Below are positions 44,515 through 53,149 of a stretch of DNA of 64,000 nucleotides, piece by piece. The notes under the pieces were generated by a model. The model was given only the letters and a program-made list of their open reading frames with translations. It did not search any database and was not told the DNA's origin. The stretch's first letter is position 1. Each line of letters starts with the position of its first letter. The DNA comes from Streptomyces roseofulvus (lineage in GTDB: Bacteria; Actinomycetota; Actinomycetes; Streptomycetales; Streptomycetaceae). The DNA is taken from contig NZ_BAAAWE010000001.1 of the NCBI RefSeq assembly GCF_039534915.1, positions 8,122,001 through 8,186,000 on the forward strand, given 5' to 3'. The position numbers were made by a program, and so were the translations under genes.

Positions 44515-44728
44515 CTTCCCCAATTGGGGAAGAGCGATCTTGATCCCCGCTCACCACCAGGCTTACCACCGCGCTTACCACCGCAGGTCAACGGCCCGGG
44601 GCGACCGCTCGCCGGTACCGCCCGCCGCGAGGCCCCGTGGCCGGGACGGCCGGCTGGGTTGCCTCCCGGGTTGCCCTGCAAGGTGCTCCCCAGGTTGCCC
44701 TGCAAGTTGCTCTGCAGGTTGCCTCCAG
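44515..44728 (+). repeat. Second copy of palindrome plus 12-bp arrays (six units)
   Basis: The 18-bp palindrome recurs at 44515-44532, the three GCTTACCACCGC-type units at 44549-44584, and the RGTTGCCCTGCA array at 44657-44728 with six units instead of seven. Between the two loci (31007-31330 and 44489-44815) most bases agree, but one 12-mer has been lost or gained in full, as expected for tandem repeats. 44730-45000 continues the homology without a complete gene. Confidence 0.75.
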
Positions 44729-45054
44729 GCTCTTGTGGCGACGGGCAAACCTGCAGCTCAGACCGTGTGGTCAAGGGGTGCGCGCCGCGCCGACTATTTC
44801 TGTACGGGACCCTCCTGAGGCTCCGGCTTTCGTACGGAGCCCGGCCCGGGGATCCGCCGGCCCCGCGCCACGCCCGCCGGCTGCGTGTCCAGTGCACCCT
44901 GGCGGCGAAGTGCTTCCGTGTCGGGCAGCGGCACGGCGGGCAGGTCGTCAAGGTCTCCTGCGCGACTGGTCGCGCCGCCACCGCGCCGCCACCTCACGTC
45001 CCTGCCCATCGCCCCTGGTCGGTGCCGAGGAGGCGGGCGCGCCCGAGGGGCTTC

Positions 45055-45312
45055 CCCGGGTCCGTCGGCCAGGCGCGTCCAGCGGTGAACGGCCGAGGCA
45101 CCTGTGCCGGTCCGGCTGAGCATGCCGGTCTGCCCGGCGCTGAGCAGCACGGAGTCGACGGGTATCGCCAGAGGCGCAATCGTCTCCGCCCCTGTCTCCG
45201 CCGTGGCTGTCGACTGGGCCCAATCCGCCGCGTCGGCCGCGACGGCCGGCGTGCTCAGGGTCCCTGCGGATACGGCCAGGACCAGGGCGACGGCCGGGCT
45301 GAGGTGCTTCAA
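45055..45312 (-). pseudogene. N-terminal fragment of secreted FG-GAP-type protein
   Basis: A TTG start at 45312 with GGGAGG upstream opens MKHLSPAVALVLAVSAGTLS, a signal peptide ending at about PAVAA. It continues APLAIPVDSVLLSAGQTGML and SRTGTGASAVHRWTRLADG, which parallels the start of the mature 16260-18455 protein (ELLGAGVTGFLTRG). After about 85 codons the similarity stops at the edge of the duplicated iteron block. It is a paralogue cut short. Confidence 0.6.
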
Positions 45313-45806
45313 AGGGGGACCTCCCGCACAGAAGTGGTGGTGACGATCACTCACCATCAGCACCAGACCCATGAAGACCATTGAAGGTTGTACGGCACCG
45401 CCGGGATCAGGACTGGATCCGTCAGGTCTGCTCCAGGTCATGCTCGTCCGACACTGAGGCGTCCGGCGTTCCCACGGAAGCGCCAGGTCCGGGCGGTTGG
45501 CCGTAAACCCACGACACCGAGGCGGCGCGCCCTAGCCGGTCAGGCGATCTTCCCTTGTGGGGGAGTGGGCAGCGAGTGAGACGCGCTCTGCGCTCGGCAC
45601 TGCCGGCCGTGGCGTTCACCGTCTCACCATTGCAATGCTGTGGCGTATGCCGTTGCATCAATGCGGCAGTCATTGCAATGAAATTCCCACGTTGACCTGC
45701 GCTGATGCCATTCCAGTGCAACGTGCTTGTTGCCACACCCTGGAAAGCAACGTAGCTTTTCCCATGTCGGAAACGCCGACCACGACTCCACGGGAGAAGC
45801 CACACC

Positions 45807-46478
45807 ATGCAGACCTTCGCCACCACCGCCCCGATCACCACCGTCGTCGACATCCCCGCCGGCCACCTCCGCTTCATCGCCGCCGACCGGGCCGACGCCA
45901 CCGTCGACATCCGCCCCGCCCGCCCCGGCAAGAGCCGCGACGTCAAGGCCGCCGAGGACACCACCGTCACCTACGCCGACGGCGTCCTCACCATCACCGC
46001 CCCCGAGGCGAAGAACCAGCTCTTCGGCCCCTCCGGCGCCGTCGAGGTCACCGTCCAGCTCCCCGCCGGCTCCCGCGTCCAGGCCAGGGCCGCCGGCGCC
46101 GAACTCCGCGGCGTCGGACGCCTCGGCGACGTCAGCTACGAAAGCGCCCAGGGCCCGGTCAAGCTCGACGAGGCCGCCACCGTCCGCCTCGCCCTCCAGG
46201 ACGGCGACATCACCATCGGCCGCCTCAACGGCCCCGCCGACCTCACCACCGCCCGCGGCGACCTCCGCATCACCGAGGCCACCACCGGCACCGTCGTCCT
46301 CGCCACCCAGTCCGGCTCCATCACCGTCGGCGCCGCCCGCGGCACCGCCGCCACCCTCGACGCCGGCACCTCCTACGGCCGCATCCACAACACCCTGCAG
46401 AACGCCAAGGGCACCGGCGCCGACCTCACCATCCGCGCCACCACCTCCCACGGCGACATCACCGCCCACGCCAACTAG
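45807..46478 (+). CDS. DUF4097-family beta-strand repeat protein (copy 2)
   Basis: The protein is identical to the one at 15393-16064. Homology starts at 45534 (15120 in copy 1) and stops at the translation stop; after 1.2 kb of inserted sequence it resumes at about 47697, matching about 16068. The coding DNA differs by one base that I could find, whereas the 190 bp upstream differ at roughly one base in eight. This contrast suggests recent gene conversion of the coding part. TTGCA motifs upstream (45625-45725) are kept. Confidence 0.8.
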   Translation: MQTFATTAPITTVVDIPAGHLRFIAADRADATVDIRPARPGKSRDVKAAEDTTVTYADGVLTITAPEAKNQLFGPSGAVEVTVQLPAGSRVQARAAGAELRGVGRLGDVSYESAQGPVKLDEAATVRLALQDGDITIGRLNGPADLTTARGDLRITEATTGTVVLATQSGSITVGAARGTAATLDAGTSYGRIHNTLQNAKGTGADLTIRATTSHGDITAHAN

Positions 46479-46544
46479 GGAGCTTCTTCCGGATCTTGGT
46501 CCGGGCGGACTTCGCACGCTGCTGTCCGCGCATATATTGGCGGC

Positions 46545-46793
46545 GTGGACGAAGCCGAGGTGAGTGGCCAGGCATGGAGGGACGAGGTCAGAGCACGTCC
46601 GACAGCTGAGCAGGATCGGGACGCCCTGGCCCGGCTCGTCGAAACGGATGCGGACTCCTTCGAGGTTGAGCTGTACGAGCGTGCGGCAGATCCCCAGGTG
46701 CTTTCGATTGATCGTGCCCAAAGGTCGCAGGCCGGGCAGTACGCCAGGCGTGTGCGACGGCTTCGCGAGCATCAGCGGCGCCAAGGCAGTTGA
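46545..46793 (+). CDS. Small hypothetical protein
   Basis: From a GTG at 46545 an 82-residue, highly charged, probably helical protein is encoded (MDEAEVSGQAWRDEVRARPT, ARLVETDADSFEVELYERAA). Third-position GC and amino acid composition support it as coding. It is part of the insertion between the DUF4097 copy 2 and its downstream terminator. No family is recognised. Confidence 0.5.
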   Translation: MDEAEVSGQAWRDEVRARPTAEQDRDALARLVETDADSFEVELYERAADPQVLSIDRAQRSQAGQYARRVRRLREHQRRQGS

Positions 46794-46796
46794 ACA

Positions 46797-47691
46797 GTAG
46801 CCTTCGGATCATCTGATCGTTGGTTGATGTGTGTCGTTGACTGATGCCCAGTGGGCACGCATCGAGCCGTTGCTGCCGGACCGGACGCTTCGGCGGGGTG
46901 GGCGGTGGCGTGATCACCGGCAGGTGATCGACGCGATCGCGTTCAAGTACCGCACCGGGACACCGTGGATGGACCTGCCCGAGCACTTCGGCTGGTGGAA
47001 GGGCGCCCATAACCGGCTGCGGAAGTGGGCCGCCGATGGCACCTGGGAGAAGGTCTTCACCGCTCTGATGGCTCAGGCGGACGCCGAGGACGATCTCGAT
47101 TGGATCGTCTCGGTCGACTCCACGATCGTCCGGGCTCATCAGCACGCCGCCGGGGCCCGTCAAAAGGGGCCCCGTCCGTCGAGCCGGACGATCATGCCCT
47201 CGGACGGTCCCGTGGCGGGCTGACGACGAAGATCCATCTCGCGGCTGACGGCCGATGTCGGCCCCTGGCGTTCGTCCTCACGCCTGGCCAGGCGGGTGAC
47301 GCGCCCGCGTTCCCCGACGTCATGGCCAACCTGCGGGTGCCTCGCCCGATCGGTCGTCCCAGGACCACCCCGGAAATGGTCCTGGCCGACAAGGCGTATT
47401 CGTCCCCGGCGATCCGCGAGCATCTCCGTCGGCGCGGGATCCGGGCGGTGATTCCGCAGCCCGCCGACCAGGCCACCCACCGCAAACGCCGCGGCAGCTG
47501 GGGCGGCCGTCCGCCGGCCTTCGACCGCGACGCTTACAAGCGACGCAACACCGTTGAGCGGTGCATCAACAAGCTCAAGCAGTGGCGCGGCCTGGCTACC
47601 CGCTACGAGAAGACCGCCACCATCTACCTCGCCGGACTCCACATCGCCGCCATCTTCATCTGGTCCGCGAGATGATCCGAAGGAAACGGCC
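46797..47691 (+). mobile_element. IS5-family (IS427-like) insertion sequence, about 0.9 kb
   Basis: CCTTCGGATCATCT at 46801 is repeated inverted near 47670-47683, and TA flanks both outer ends (46797-46798 and 47691-47692). The left end seems to lack about seven bases that the right end has (GCCGTTT before the shared core), so mobility may be impaired. The borders are approximate. Confidence 0.65.
46831..47675 (+). CDS. IS5-family transposase, two frames joined by probable -1 frameshift
   Basis: OrfA from the GTG at 46831 (MSLTDAQWARIEPLLPDRTL) contains YRTGTPWMDLPEHFGWWKGA and WIVSVDSTIVRAHQHAAGAR with the first Asp. OrfB supplies GRSRGGLTTKIHLAADG, MVLADKAYSSPAIREHLRRR with the second, and RRNTVERCINKLKQWRGLAT with the Glu. 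The frames meet at CAAAAGGGGCC (about 47161), the same A4G4 type of slippery run as in the element at 10304. Both frames look undamaged. Confidence 0.85.
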
Positions 47692-47730
47692 TAACCGCCG
47701 GCACACGTGCGGAAGCAAGACCAGCGCCGT

Positions 47731-47759
47731 GGAGGAGCCGGTCCACAGGGCGCTCCTCC
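47731..47759 (+). terminator. Hairpin downstream of DUF4097 block, copy 2
   Basis: GGAGGAG (47731-47737) pairs with CTCCTCC (47753-47759), as after copy 1. In copy 2 it is now separated from the gene by an IS element and a small ORF, so it probably no longer ends the DUF4097 transcript. Confidence 0.5.
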
Positions 47760-47849
47760 GCCGCCCCTGACCGGCGTCCCAGGGACACCGATCGGTGCGC
47801 TCGGTGTCCCTGTTCGATCCCCGGAGTGCGCTAGTGGGGGAGTCCGGGG

Positions 47850-48242
47850 GTTCCCGGACAACCAGACGCTCCTCGAGGCGATCGGCAACCCGCGCCGCGA
47901 AGCCCACGACGCCCGCCAGCAGGCCGAGTACGACGCCCGCCAGCGCGAGCACCAGGAGGAACTGCGTCGCATCGCCGCCCAGCACCAGGCCGAGCGAGAG
48001 GCCGCCGTCCGGTGTGCGCCGACTGCGGCACCCGGTTCCCCGACGAACGGTGGAAGGCCATCGAGCCCGCCGGGTGGAGCGCCCCGCGCGAGACCCACCC
48101 GCACCTGTGCGACCACTGCAAGCAGCGCGCCCACGCCGCCGAACGGCAAGCCGCGCAGGCCGGGCCCGAGCATGAGGAGCACAACCAGGCCGTGCCCGAG
48201 CAGAAGGCCGGCGGCACCTGGCTCTCCCGCTTCCGAGGCTGA
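47850..48242 (+). pseudogene. Replication-relaxation family protein, C-terminal fragment 3
   Basis: The first frame encodes FPDNQTLLEAIGNPRREAHD and RQREHQEELRRIAAQHQAER. After a one-base insertion near 48013 the next frame continues with CADCGTRFPDERW and HLCDHCKQRAHAAERQ, ending KAGGTWLSRFRG. The zinc-finger tail is the same type as in the 20796 fragment (CTRCGRRFSDERW, CGLC). It is broken and N-terminally truncated. Confidence 0.65.
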
Positions 48243-48260
48243 CGACCGGATCGAGAGTAC

Positions 48261-48288
48261 GGCCGGGCAGGACGTCCTGCCCGGCCGT
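48261..48288. terminator. 28-bp perfect palindrome, bidirectional terminator
   Basis: CGGCCGGGCAGGAC is followed directly by its exact inverse, giving a 14-bp stem. It sits between the convergent relaxation-protein remnant (ending 48242) and the 72-residue gene (ending 48294), the expected place for a shared terminator. Confidence 0.75.
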
Positions 48289-48293
48289 GGCGG

Positions 48294-48512
48294 CTACTCC
48301 CAGGGCCGTGGCAGCGCGTGCCACAGGTCCCTGAGCCAGTCGGGCGGGTTGGTGAGGAACTTGTCCACCAGCCGGGCCGTGATGGACCGAGCGGCCCCTT
48401 CGGCGGCACCCTGGCCTATCGCGGCGGTCAGGCCGGCACCGACAGCGGGCTGCTGCGGGACGGGCGCAGGGACGGGCGGCTGTGCGGGCGCGGGAACGTT
48501 GTCCCGGGTCAT
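48294..48512 (-). CDS. Small plasmid-type protein (72 aa)
   Basis: The protein starts MTRDNVPAPAQPPVPAPVPQ and has an Ala/Gly-rich helix (GAGLTAAIGQGAAEGAARSI) and a basic end (LVDKFLTNPPDWLRDLWHAL). GGGAG stands upstream of the ATG. It converges on the relaxation-protein remnant across the palindrome. Small genes like this accompany replication-relaxation genes, and a role with them is possible. 48513-48880 contains no convincing gene. Confidence 0.55.
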   Translation of the reverse strand: MTRDNVPAPAQPPVPAPVPQQPAVGAGLTAAIGQGAAEGAARSITARLVDKFLTNPPDWLRDLWHALPRPWE

Positions 48513-48880
48513 GATGCTACTCCCTTGAGCGGAGGAATCGAGGACAGCGGACACCTGCTGTGGTGTCGTCCGCGTGGGGGTGGTGAGCGCCTCGCGGTCG
48601 GCGGTCCTGCGGCTCTCTGCGTGAGAGCGTCCCTGTGGGGTCGTAGCCCTGGCCCAAGGTGGCGTGTCCAGCGTAGCGGCGATCGGCGCAAGTGGTGCCC
48701 CGGGCGTCTGGCGGGTGGTCATCGGTACTGCCTCCAGCGTCAGTTCGACATGCGGGCGGACAGTGACAGGACTCAGGTGCTTGCGTCTCGTCCTGGCGGG
48801 CACGGCTTCTTCAACCCGCACGGGCCGAAGGCCGGGATCCAGGCAGCAGCGACCGGGAGGAACGATCCCGGGGCACGAGG

Positions 48881-48907
48881 AAGGCCCGGACGCCTGGTCC
48901 GGGCCTT
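48881..48907. terminator. Hairpin with 11-bp perfect stem
   Basis: AAGGCCCGGAC (48881-48891) and GTCCGGGCCTT (48897-48907) form a perfect stem around GCCTG. The AA/TT edges make it terminator-like on both strands. No complete gene ends right at it, so its gene may have been lost. Confidence 0.6.
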
Positions 48908-49020
48908 GCGCTGTCGGGGGAGGGTGAGTGAGTCGACTGCCATGAAGGGAGTCGGCAACCTGTTCGTCTACGCCACCGCCAACACCGGCCTTTGACCGGC
49001 CGACGGGTACAGGGCCTCCA

Positions 49021-49056
49021 CTCACCACCACGCTTACCACCGGCCTTACCAAGCCG
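49021..49056 (+). repeat. Third copy of the three-unit 12-bp repeat
   Basis: CTCACCACCACG, CTTACCACCGGC and CTTACCAAGCCG are in direct tandem. This is a diverged relative of the arrays at 31067 and 44549. The 18-bp palindrome and the RGTTGCCCTGCA array are absent here, but the promoter/start block seen at 31565 follows at 49165. Confidence 0.6.
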
Positions 49057-49202
49057 CCGCGCACCGCTGTGACCTGCAAGGGCCAGTACTTGGGTTACTC
49101 CTCGCCCGCCAAAACCACGACCGACCCCGCCCCCGCCGCCCCTCTCGGCCCTACGCCCCGCCGCACCCGGGTAGGGTCGGGCACAGCCCGCGCCGATATG
49201 GC

Positions 49203-49409
49203 GTGCGCGGGCGAGGCCCGGTGCCCAGCGCGCTCTGGGAGCAGTACCACCGGGCCGCCCCTTCCTTCCCGCTCGGCCTGTCCGTACGGGTTGCGGGTCG
49301 CCTGCACGAGCCGGACGGGATGCGGCTGGTGAGTGCGAGCCCCATGGTGAGTCCGGCCGTGACCCTGATAGGTCCGCCCCTTGTTTTCCCAGGTGAACGG
49401 GCCTGCTGA
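49203..49409 (+). other. Possible small gene after conserved promoter block
   Basis: After the TAGGGT/GATATGGCG block (49165-49200) a frame gives SALWEQYHRAAPSFPLGLSV and RVAGRLHEPDGMRLVSASPM to a stop at 49409. Its first part matches the frame at 31592 (DALWEQYHRAA), then diverges. The two copies may be gene starts fused to different tails. Coding status is uncertain. Confidence 0.3.
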
Positions 49410-49521
49410 TAGGCGAGGCTGATAGGAGCTCGGGCCGGGCTTACCACGCGTGTGCAACGCGAACCGAGCTGGCCGGCTTCACGCAGGAGACGTTCGACTT
49501 CGGCTGACTCGACGACAGCGA

Positions 49522-49548
49522 GGCCGGGCAGGATCGCCCTGCCCGGCC
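49522..49548 (+). terminator. GC-rich hairpin
   Basis: GGCCGGGCAGG (49522-49532) pairs with CCTGCCCGGCC (49538-49548) around ATCGC. It stands 25 bp after a short plus-strand frame ending ELAGFTQETFDFG and 20 bp before the end of the minus-strand gene at 49569, so it may be shared. Confidence 0.6.
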
Positions 49549-49568
49549 CCGCTATCTGTTCCGGTTGC

Positions 49569-50040
49569 TCACCGGCTGAGGCGGATGCGTGGCCCCCACG
49601 CGAGCTCGAGGTCGTCGAGGAAGACGGTCTCCAGCTCCTTCTCCCACTTGCTGCGCAGACCGAACGGGTTGGTCTCCATCCGCTCCAGGACGACCAGGGT
49701 CTCGGACTGCCCGATCAGCGCGTACCGGCCGTGCGAGGCGGGCCGACTGCCGGGTCCGTACGCCCGCAGCAGCTCCTCCAGGCGCTCGCGGTGCTGCTCC
49801 ACGAACGCCTCCAGGCGCTCGATGTACCCCGCCCGTTCCTCGGCGCGCACCGCGCGCAGAGCGACGTCCAGGAACTCCCCGTCCGGCCAGTGCAGCGCCG
49901 CGGGCGCGGCCAGGGCCCACGGGAAGCGCTCCGCCGCCGCCAAGACCTCCGTTGCGTCCACCGCCACGACCGGTTCGGCTTCCTGCACTGGTGTGCGTTC
50001 TCGCTTTTTCTGCGGCAGATAGAGGGCTCTGAGCCGCAGT
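49569..50040 (-). pseudogene. Hypothetical protein, C-terminal part, 5' end lost
   Basis: Convincing protein runs from about EAEPVVAVDATEVLAAAERF to the end LETVFLDDLELAWGPRIRLS, with a helical stretch ERLEAFVEQHRERLEELLRA. The open frame extends to 50294, but upstream of about 50040 it turns into Cys/Ser/Arg-rich sequence of lower coding quality. Loss of the 5' end is the simplest reading. The family is not recognised. Confidence 0.5.
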
Positions 50041-50484
50041 GCAGCAGATAGTTGAGATGCCTCTTTGTCCTGCTTGCAGTGCGGTTGATCTGGGCTGCAA
50101 CAAGTTGAATGAGAAGACCGCAAATAGAGTGAGAACTCGTGGCAGCCGTGGGTCCTTGCCGAGCGGAGGTCCTCGAGGACCGCTCGGAGGCAAGGAGATG
50201 CCCTTGACCAGCCGCGGTGGTACTGGTTGCCGGGCCCCGCGTCCATCGCCCTACATTTCCGGATCAGCGAGGACCTGACCGGAGTGAACGGCACCGGCGA
50301 CGATTCCTGCCCACGCCGTGTACCCGAAGCCGCGGCCTGAGCCCCGGGCCGCTCAGGCCGAGCCGGGCACCCGGCTCCCGCCGGACAGGCGCTCGTCAGC
50401 GTCGATGTCAGTGGCCGCCTCTATGCTGCGCCGCACAGCGAGGCAAGACCCCGCTCACCCTTCAAGAGCGGGGAGTTGGAACCC

Positions 50485-52014
50485 ATGGCGCGCACCGGCA
50501 GACCGCGGAAGGACCCGCGCCAGCCGGAAGAGATCATGCGGGCGGCGGGCCTGGAGCCCCTGGAGCCCTACCCCGGCAGCGCCGGCCCGTGGCGGTGCCG
50601 TCACGGGGCGTGCGGGCGGGAGGTCACCCCCCGCCTGAGCAACGTCACCAAGGGACAGCGCGGCTGCGTGTACTGCTCCGGTCGTGCCCGGATCGACCCC
50701 GAGGCCGCAGCCGGAGTGATGCGGGCGGCCGGCCTGGAACCCCTGGAGCCCTATCCCGGCAGCGACCGGAAGTGGCGGTGCCGCCACCTCGCCTGCGGAC
50801 GCGAGGTCGCACCCACCTACGTCCGGATCAACTCCGGCTCAGGGCCCTGCCGATGGTGCGCACCGAACGCACCGGTCGACCCGGACGTTGCCGCAGCCGA
50901 CATGCGGGCCGCGGGCCTGGAACCCCTCACCCCGTACCCGGGAGTGGACACACCGTGGCCCGGCCGCTGCACGACGTGCGGAGAGCGCGGGACCCCCACG
51001 CTGGGCTCCATCCGGAGGGGGCAGGGCGGCTGCTACCCCTGCGGCCGGCGCAAGGCCAACGAGTCGATGCGCCACGGCGCCGAGACCGCGGCCGCGGCGA
51101 TGCGGGCGGCGGGCCTGGAGCCGCTGGAGCCGTACCCCGGCACCGCGTTCCCGTGGAAGAGCCGCTGCATCAAGTGCGGGACCACCGTCTCTCCCCGCCT
51201 GGGCTCCCTGACCGGCCGCAGCCGACGCCCAGCCTGCAAGCCATGCGCCGACCGGGCAACCGGTGTGGCACAGCGCCACGACGAGGACCTGGCCGTCGCC
51301 GAGATGCGCGAGCACGGATTCGAACCGCAGGAACCGTACCGCGGCGTCAAGTACCCCTGGCGGTGCCTGTGCCACGGCTGCGGCACCATCACGTCGCCGA
51401 CCTTCGGATCCATCCTGGCCGGCCAGAGCGGATGCCGACGCTGCGCCGACCTCCGCGCCGCCGCCGCACGACGGGAAGACCCCGAACGCGCCGCCGCCTC
51501 CATGCGCGAGGCCGGTCTCGAGCCCCTGGAGCCCTACACCACGACCATGACGCCCTGGCGGTGCCGCTGCACCACCTGTGGCCGCACCTCGACCCCAATC
51601 CTGGCCAAGATCCGCAGCGGCCGCAGATGCAAGTACTGCGCCCGGCACGGCTTCGACCGCGCCGCGCCCGCCCGCGTCTACGTCGTCACCCACGCACAGC
51701 ACGGCGCCGTCAAAATCGGCGTCGCCGGCGCTCTTCAGCGCAACGACCGCATCGCACAGCACCGCCGCCTCGGATGGGCCCTGTTCTACGAACACCACGT
51801 GCCCACCGGCGACGAGGCCCTGTCCGTCGAGCAGACAATCCTGCGCCGCCTGCGCGCCGCCGGGCACGGCATCTTCCTCACCGCCGCCCAGATGCCCAAC
51901 GGCTGGACCGAGACGTTCGACGCCGCCCGCGTCACCGCCGCCCAGCTTCGAGACGCGATCCGGGAACACCAGCCCACGCCACCCCCACCTCAGCCGCCAC
52001 CGACCCTGTTCTAG
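50485..52014 (+). CDS. Six tandem zinc-ribbon modules fused to a GIY-YIG-like domain
   Basis: A 509-residue protein. Six modules of 61-68 residues repeat the pattern MRAAGLEPLEPYPG-x(2-4)-PWRCRC-x(2-4)-CG-x(4)-P-x(6)-G-x(2-4)-C-x2-C (starts at about residues 18, 79, 140, 206, 274 and 340), each with the four cysteines of a zinc ribbon or treble clef. The last 110 residues (ARVYVVTHAQHGAVKIGVAG, a following Arg-rich helix and SVEQTILRRLRAAG) resemble the T5orf172/MUG113 branch of GIY-YIG nucleases, with VYVV and VKIG in place of the two GIY/YIG motifs. The ATG at 50485 has GGGGAG nine bases upstream. It is a lone gene; the role is probably nucleic-acid binding and cleavage. Confidence 0.8.
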   Translation: MARTGRPRKDPRQPEEIMRAAGLEPLEPYPGSAGPWRCRHGACGREVTPRLSNVTKGQRGCVYCSGRARIDPEAAAGVMRAAGLEPLEPYPGSDRKWRCRHLACGREVAPTYVRINSGSGPCRWCAPNAPVDPDVAAADMRAAGLEPLTPYPGVDTPWPGRCTTCGERGTPTLGSIRRGQGGCYPCGRRKANESMRHGAETAAAAMRAAGLEPLEPYPGTAFPWKSRCIKCGTTVSPRLGSLTGRSRRPACKPCADRATGVAQRHDEDLAVAEMREHGFEPQEPYRGVKYPWRCLCHGCGTITSPTFGSILAGQSGCRRCADLRAAAARREDPERAAASMREAGLEPLEPYTTTMTPWRCRCTTCGRTSTPILAKIRSGRRCKYCARHGFDRAAPARVYVVTHAQHGAVKIGVAGALQRNDRIAQHRRLGWALFYEHHVPTGDEALSVEQTILRRLRAAGHGIFLTAAQMPNGWTETFDAARVTAAQLRDAIREHQPTPPPPQPPPTLF

Positions 52015-52344
52015 CTACTCCGCACCCGCCCTGGGACGACCCCGGCATCGGTGTTGCCGTTCACCTCGTGCAGGTGGGGGTGCGGCGCGCTCCGAGCCAC
52101 GCATTACGGCCCTGCGCCAGATCACGCCCGTGGTCAGGACCTGGGCGGCGAGTGTTGCGTACTCAACCACCGCTTCGGGGCCGCATTTGGGACGGTACGG
52201 GCGCTGGGGCCTTGGTGCGGAGCCGGTTACCGCCGAAGAAGTCCCTTGCCATCGCGGTTCCTCTGGGTTCTCTGGCCGCACAGTTGAGACACCCAATGGC
52301 CCACTCCCACACAGGGAGCCGTGCCACCCCCCTCCCGCCACTGC

Positions 52345-52380
52345 ATCGGGTGGGCAACACACGGACGTTGCCCACCCGAT
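52345..52380. terminator. Perfect 14-bp-stem hairpin
   Basis: ATCGGGTGGGCAAC (52345-52358) pairs exactly with GTTGCCCACCCGAT (52367-52380) around ACACGGAC. It lies 330 bp after the zinc-ribbon/GIY-YIG gene. The surrounding 52.0-52.7 kb has no clear gene; a minus-strand frame with VVEYATLAAQVLTTGVIWRR near 52100-52170 may be a fragment. Confidence 0.55.
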
Positions 52381-52747
52381 CCAGCGCCCGCAGGACGCCT
52401 TTTCCGCCCTCCCTGCACTGCCACGCAGGCCACCGCGAGATAGGAGGATCAGACACCTCAGCTCCACCGCAGTAACCGCCGGGCAGCCAACGTAAGACCT
52501 CTTGAGCCCCATGAGGCCAACACGCCCGAATGCCAGCTCACCATCCGGGAGCCATGACCGTGCACCGGGCCTGTCCCGGAACACATCCCAGCCCCTGACA
52601 TGAACCTCATAGATCCTTCGCCTACGTTCGTGCCGTCGGAGATACTGGCAGCCGGTTGACGCGGCAGCGGTTCAGGCAGCAGGGATTCTGTGGAAGGCGG
52701 CTGCGGTAGGAACGCGGTAGCCAGCCGCGCTCGCGCTCGTCGCCGGG

Positions 52748-52999
52748 GTGCTCGCGGTCGCCGTAGTGGTGCGTCGCCGGGCCGCTTTCGCCCGGATCAC
52801 GCGCCGCCGCCATCAGGCCGAGGAGCTCTGGTCGCAAGGCTGGTATTGCCACTGCTGCGGCACCGTCCACTTCGCCGACGTCCCCGGCGAGGACCGCCGC
52901 CCGCTCACCCTCCAGCGTTTCCGCGGGAGGGGCTGGGGGCACGGCGGCTACGGCGAGCTGGCGGCGCAGCAGCGCGCCGTGAACCCGGCCCGCTCCTGA
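52748..52999 (+). CDS. Partial membrane protein with Cys-rich tail
   Basis: From a GTG at 52748 the frame begins with the end of a hydrophobic segment (LAVAVVVRRRAAFARITRRR) and continues with QAEELWSQGWYCHCCGTVHF, a possible metal site, and a Gly/Arg-rich end. The hydrophobic run extends upstream in frame without a start, which suggests that the 5' part is missing. No family is recognised. Confidence 0.4.
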   Translation: MLAVAVVVRRRAAFARITRRRHQAEELWSQGWYCHCCGTVHFADVPGEDRRPLTLQRFRGRGWGHGGYGELAAQQRAVNPARS

Positions 53000-53149
53000 C
53001 GGCCAGCCCATCGCACCCCGCAGAACACTGGTCCCCGCGCCGCAAGGCCGGCGCCAATTGATATACAGCCCCCCGACCCCGGAGGCATGATGGCCTGGCG
53101 GTGCGAAGCCCGTGCGCTCTGCGCCGTTGACGCTATGGAGGCTCCCTGA

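Noticed and set aside
49569..50294. Full 241-codon frame as one intact gene
   Set aside because: The first 85 or so codons have poor coding character compared with the C-terminal part, so only the latter is annotated.
51305..51330. GGATTCGAACC, which looks like the inverse of a tRNA T-loop
   Set aside because: It lies inside the zinc-ribbon repeats and encodes HGFEPQEPY; no acceptor stem or cloverleaf fits around it.
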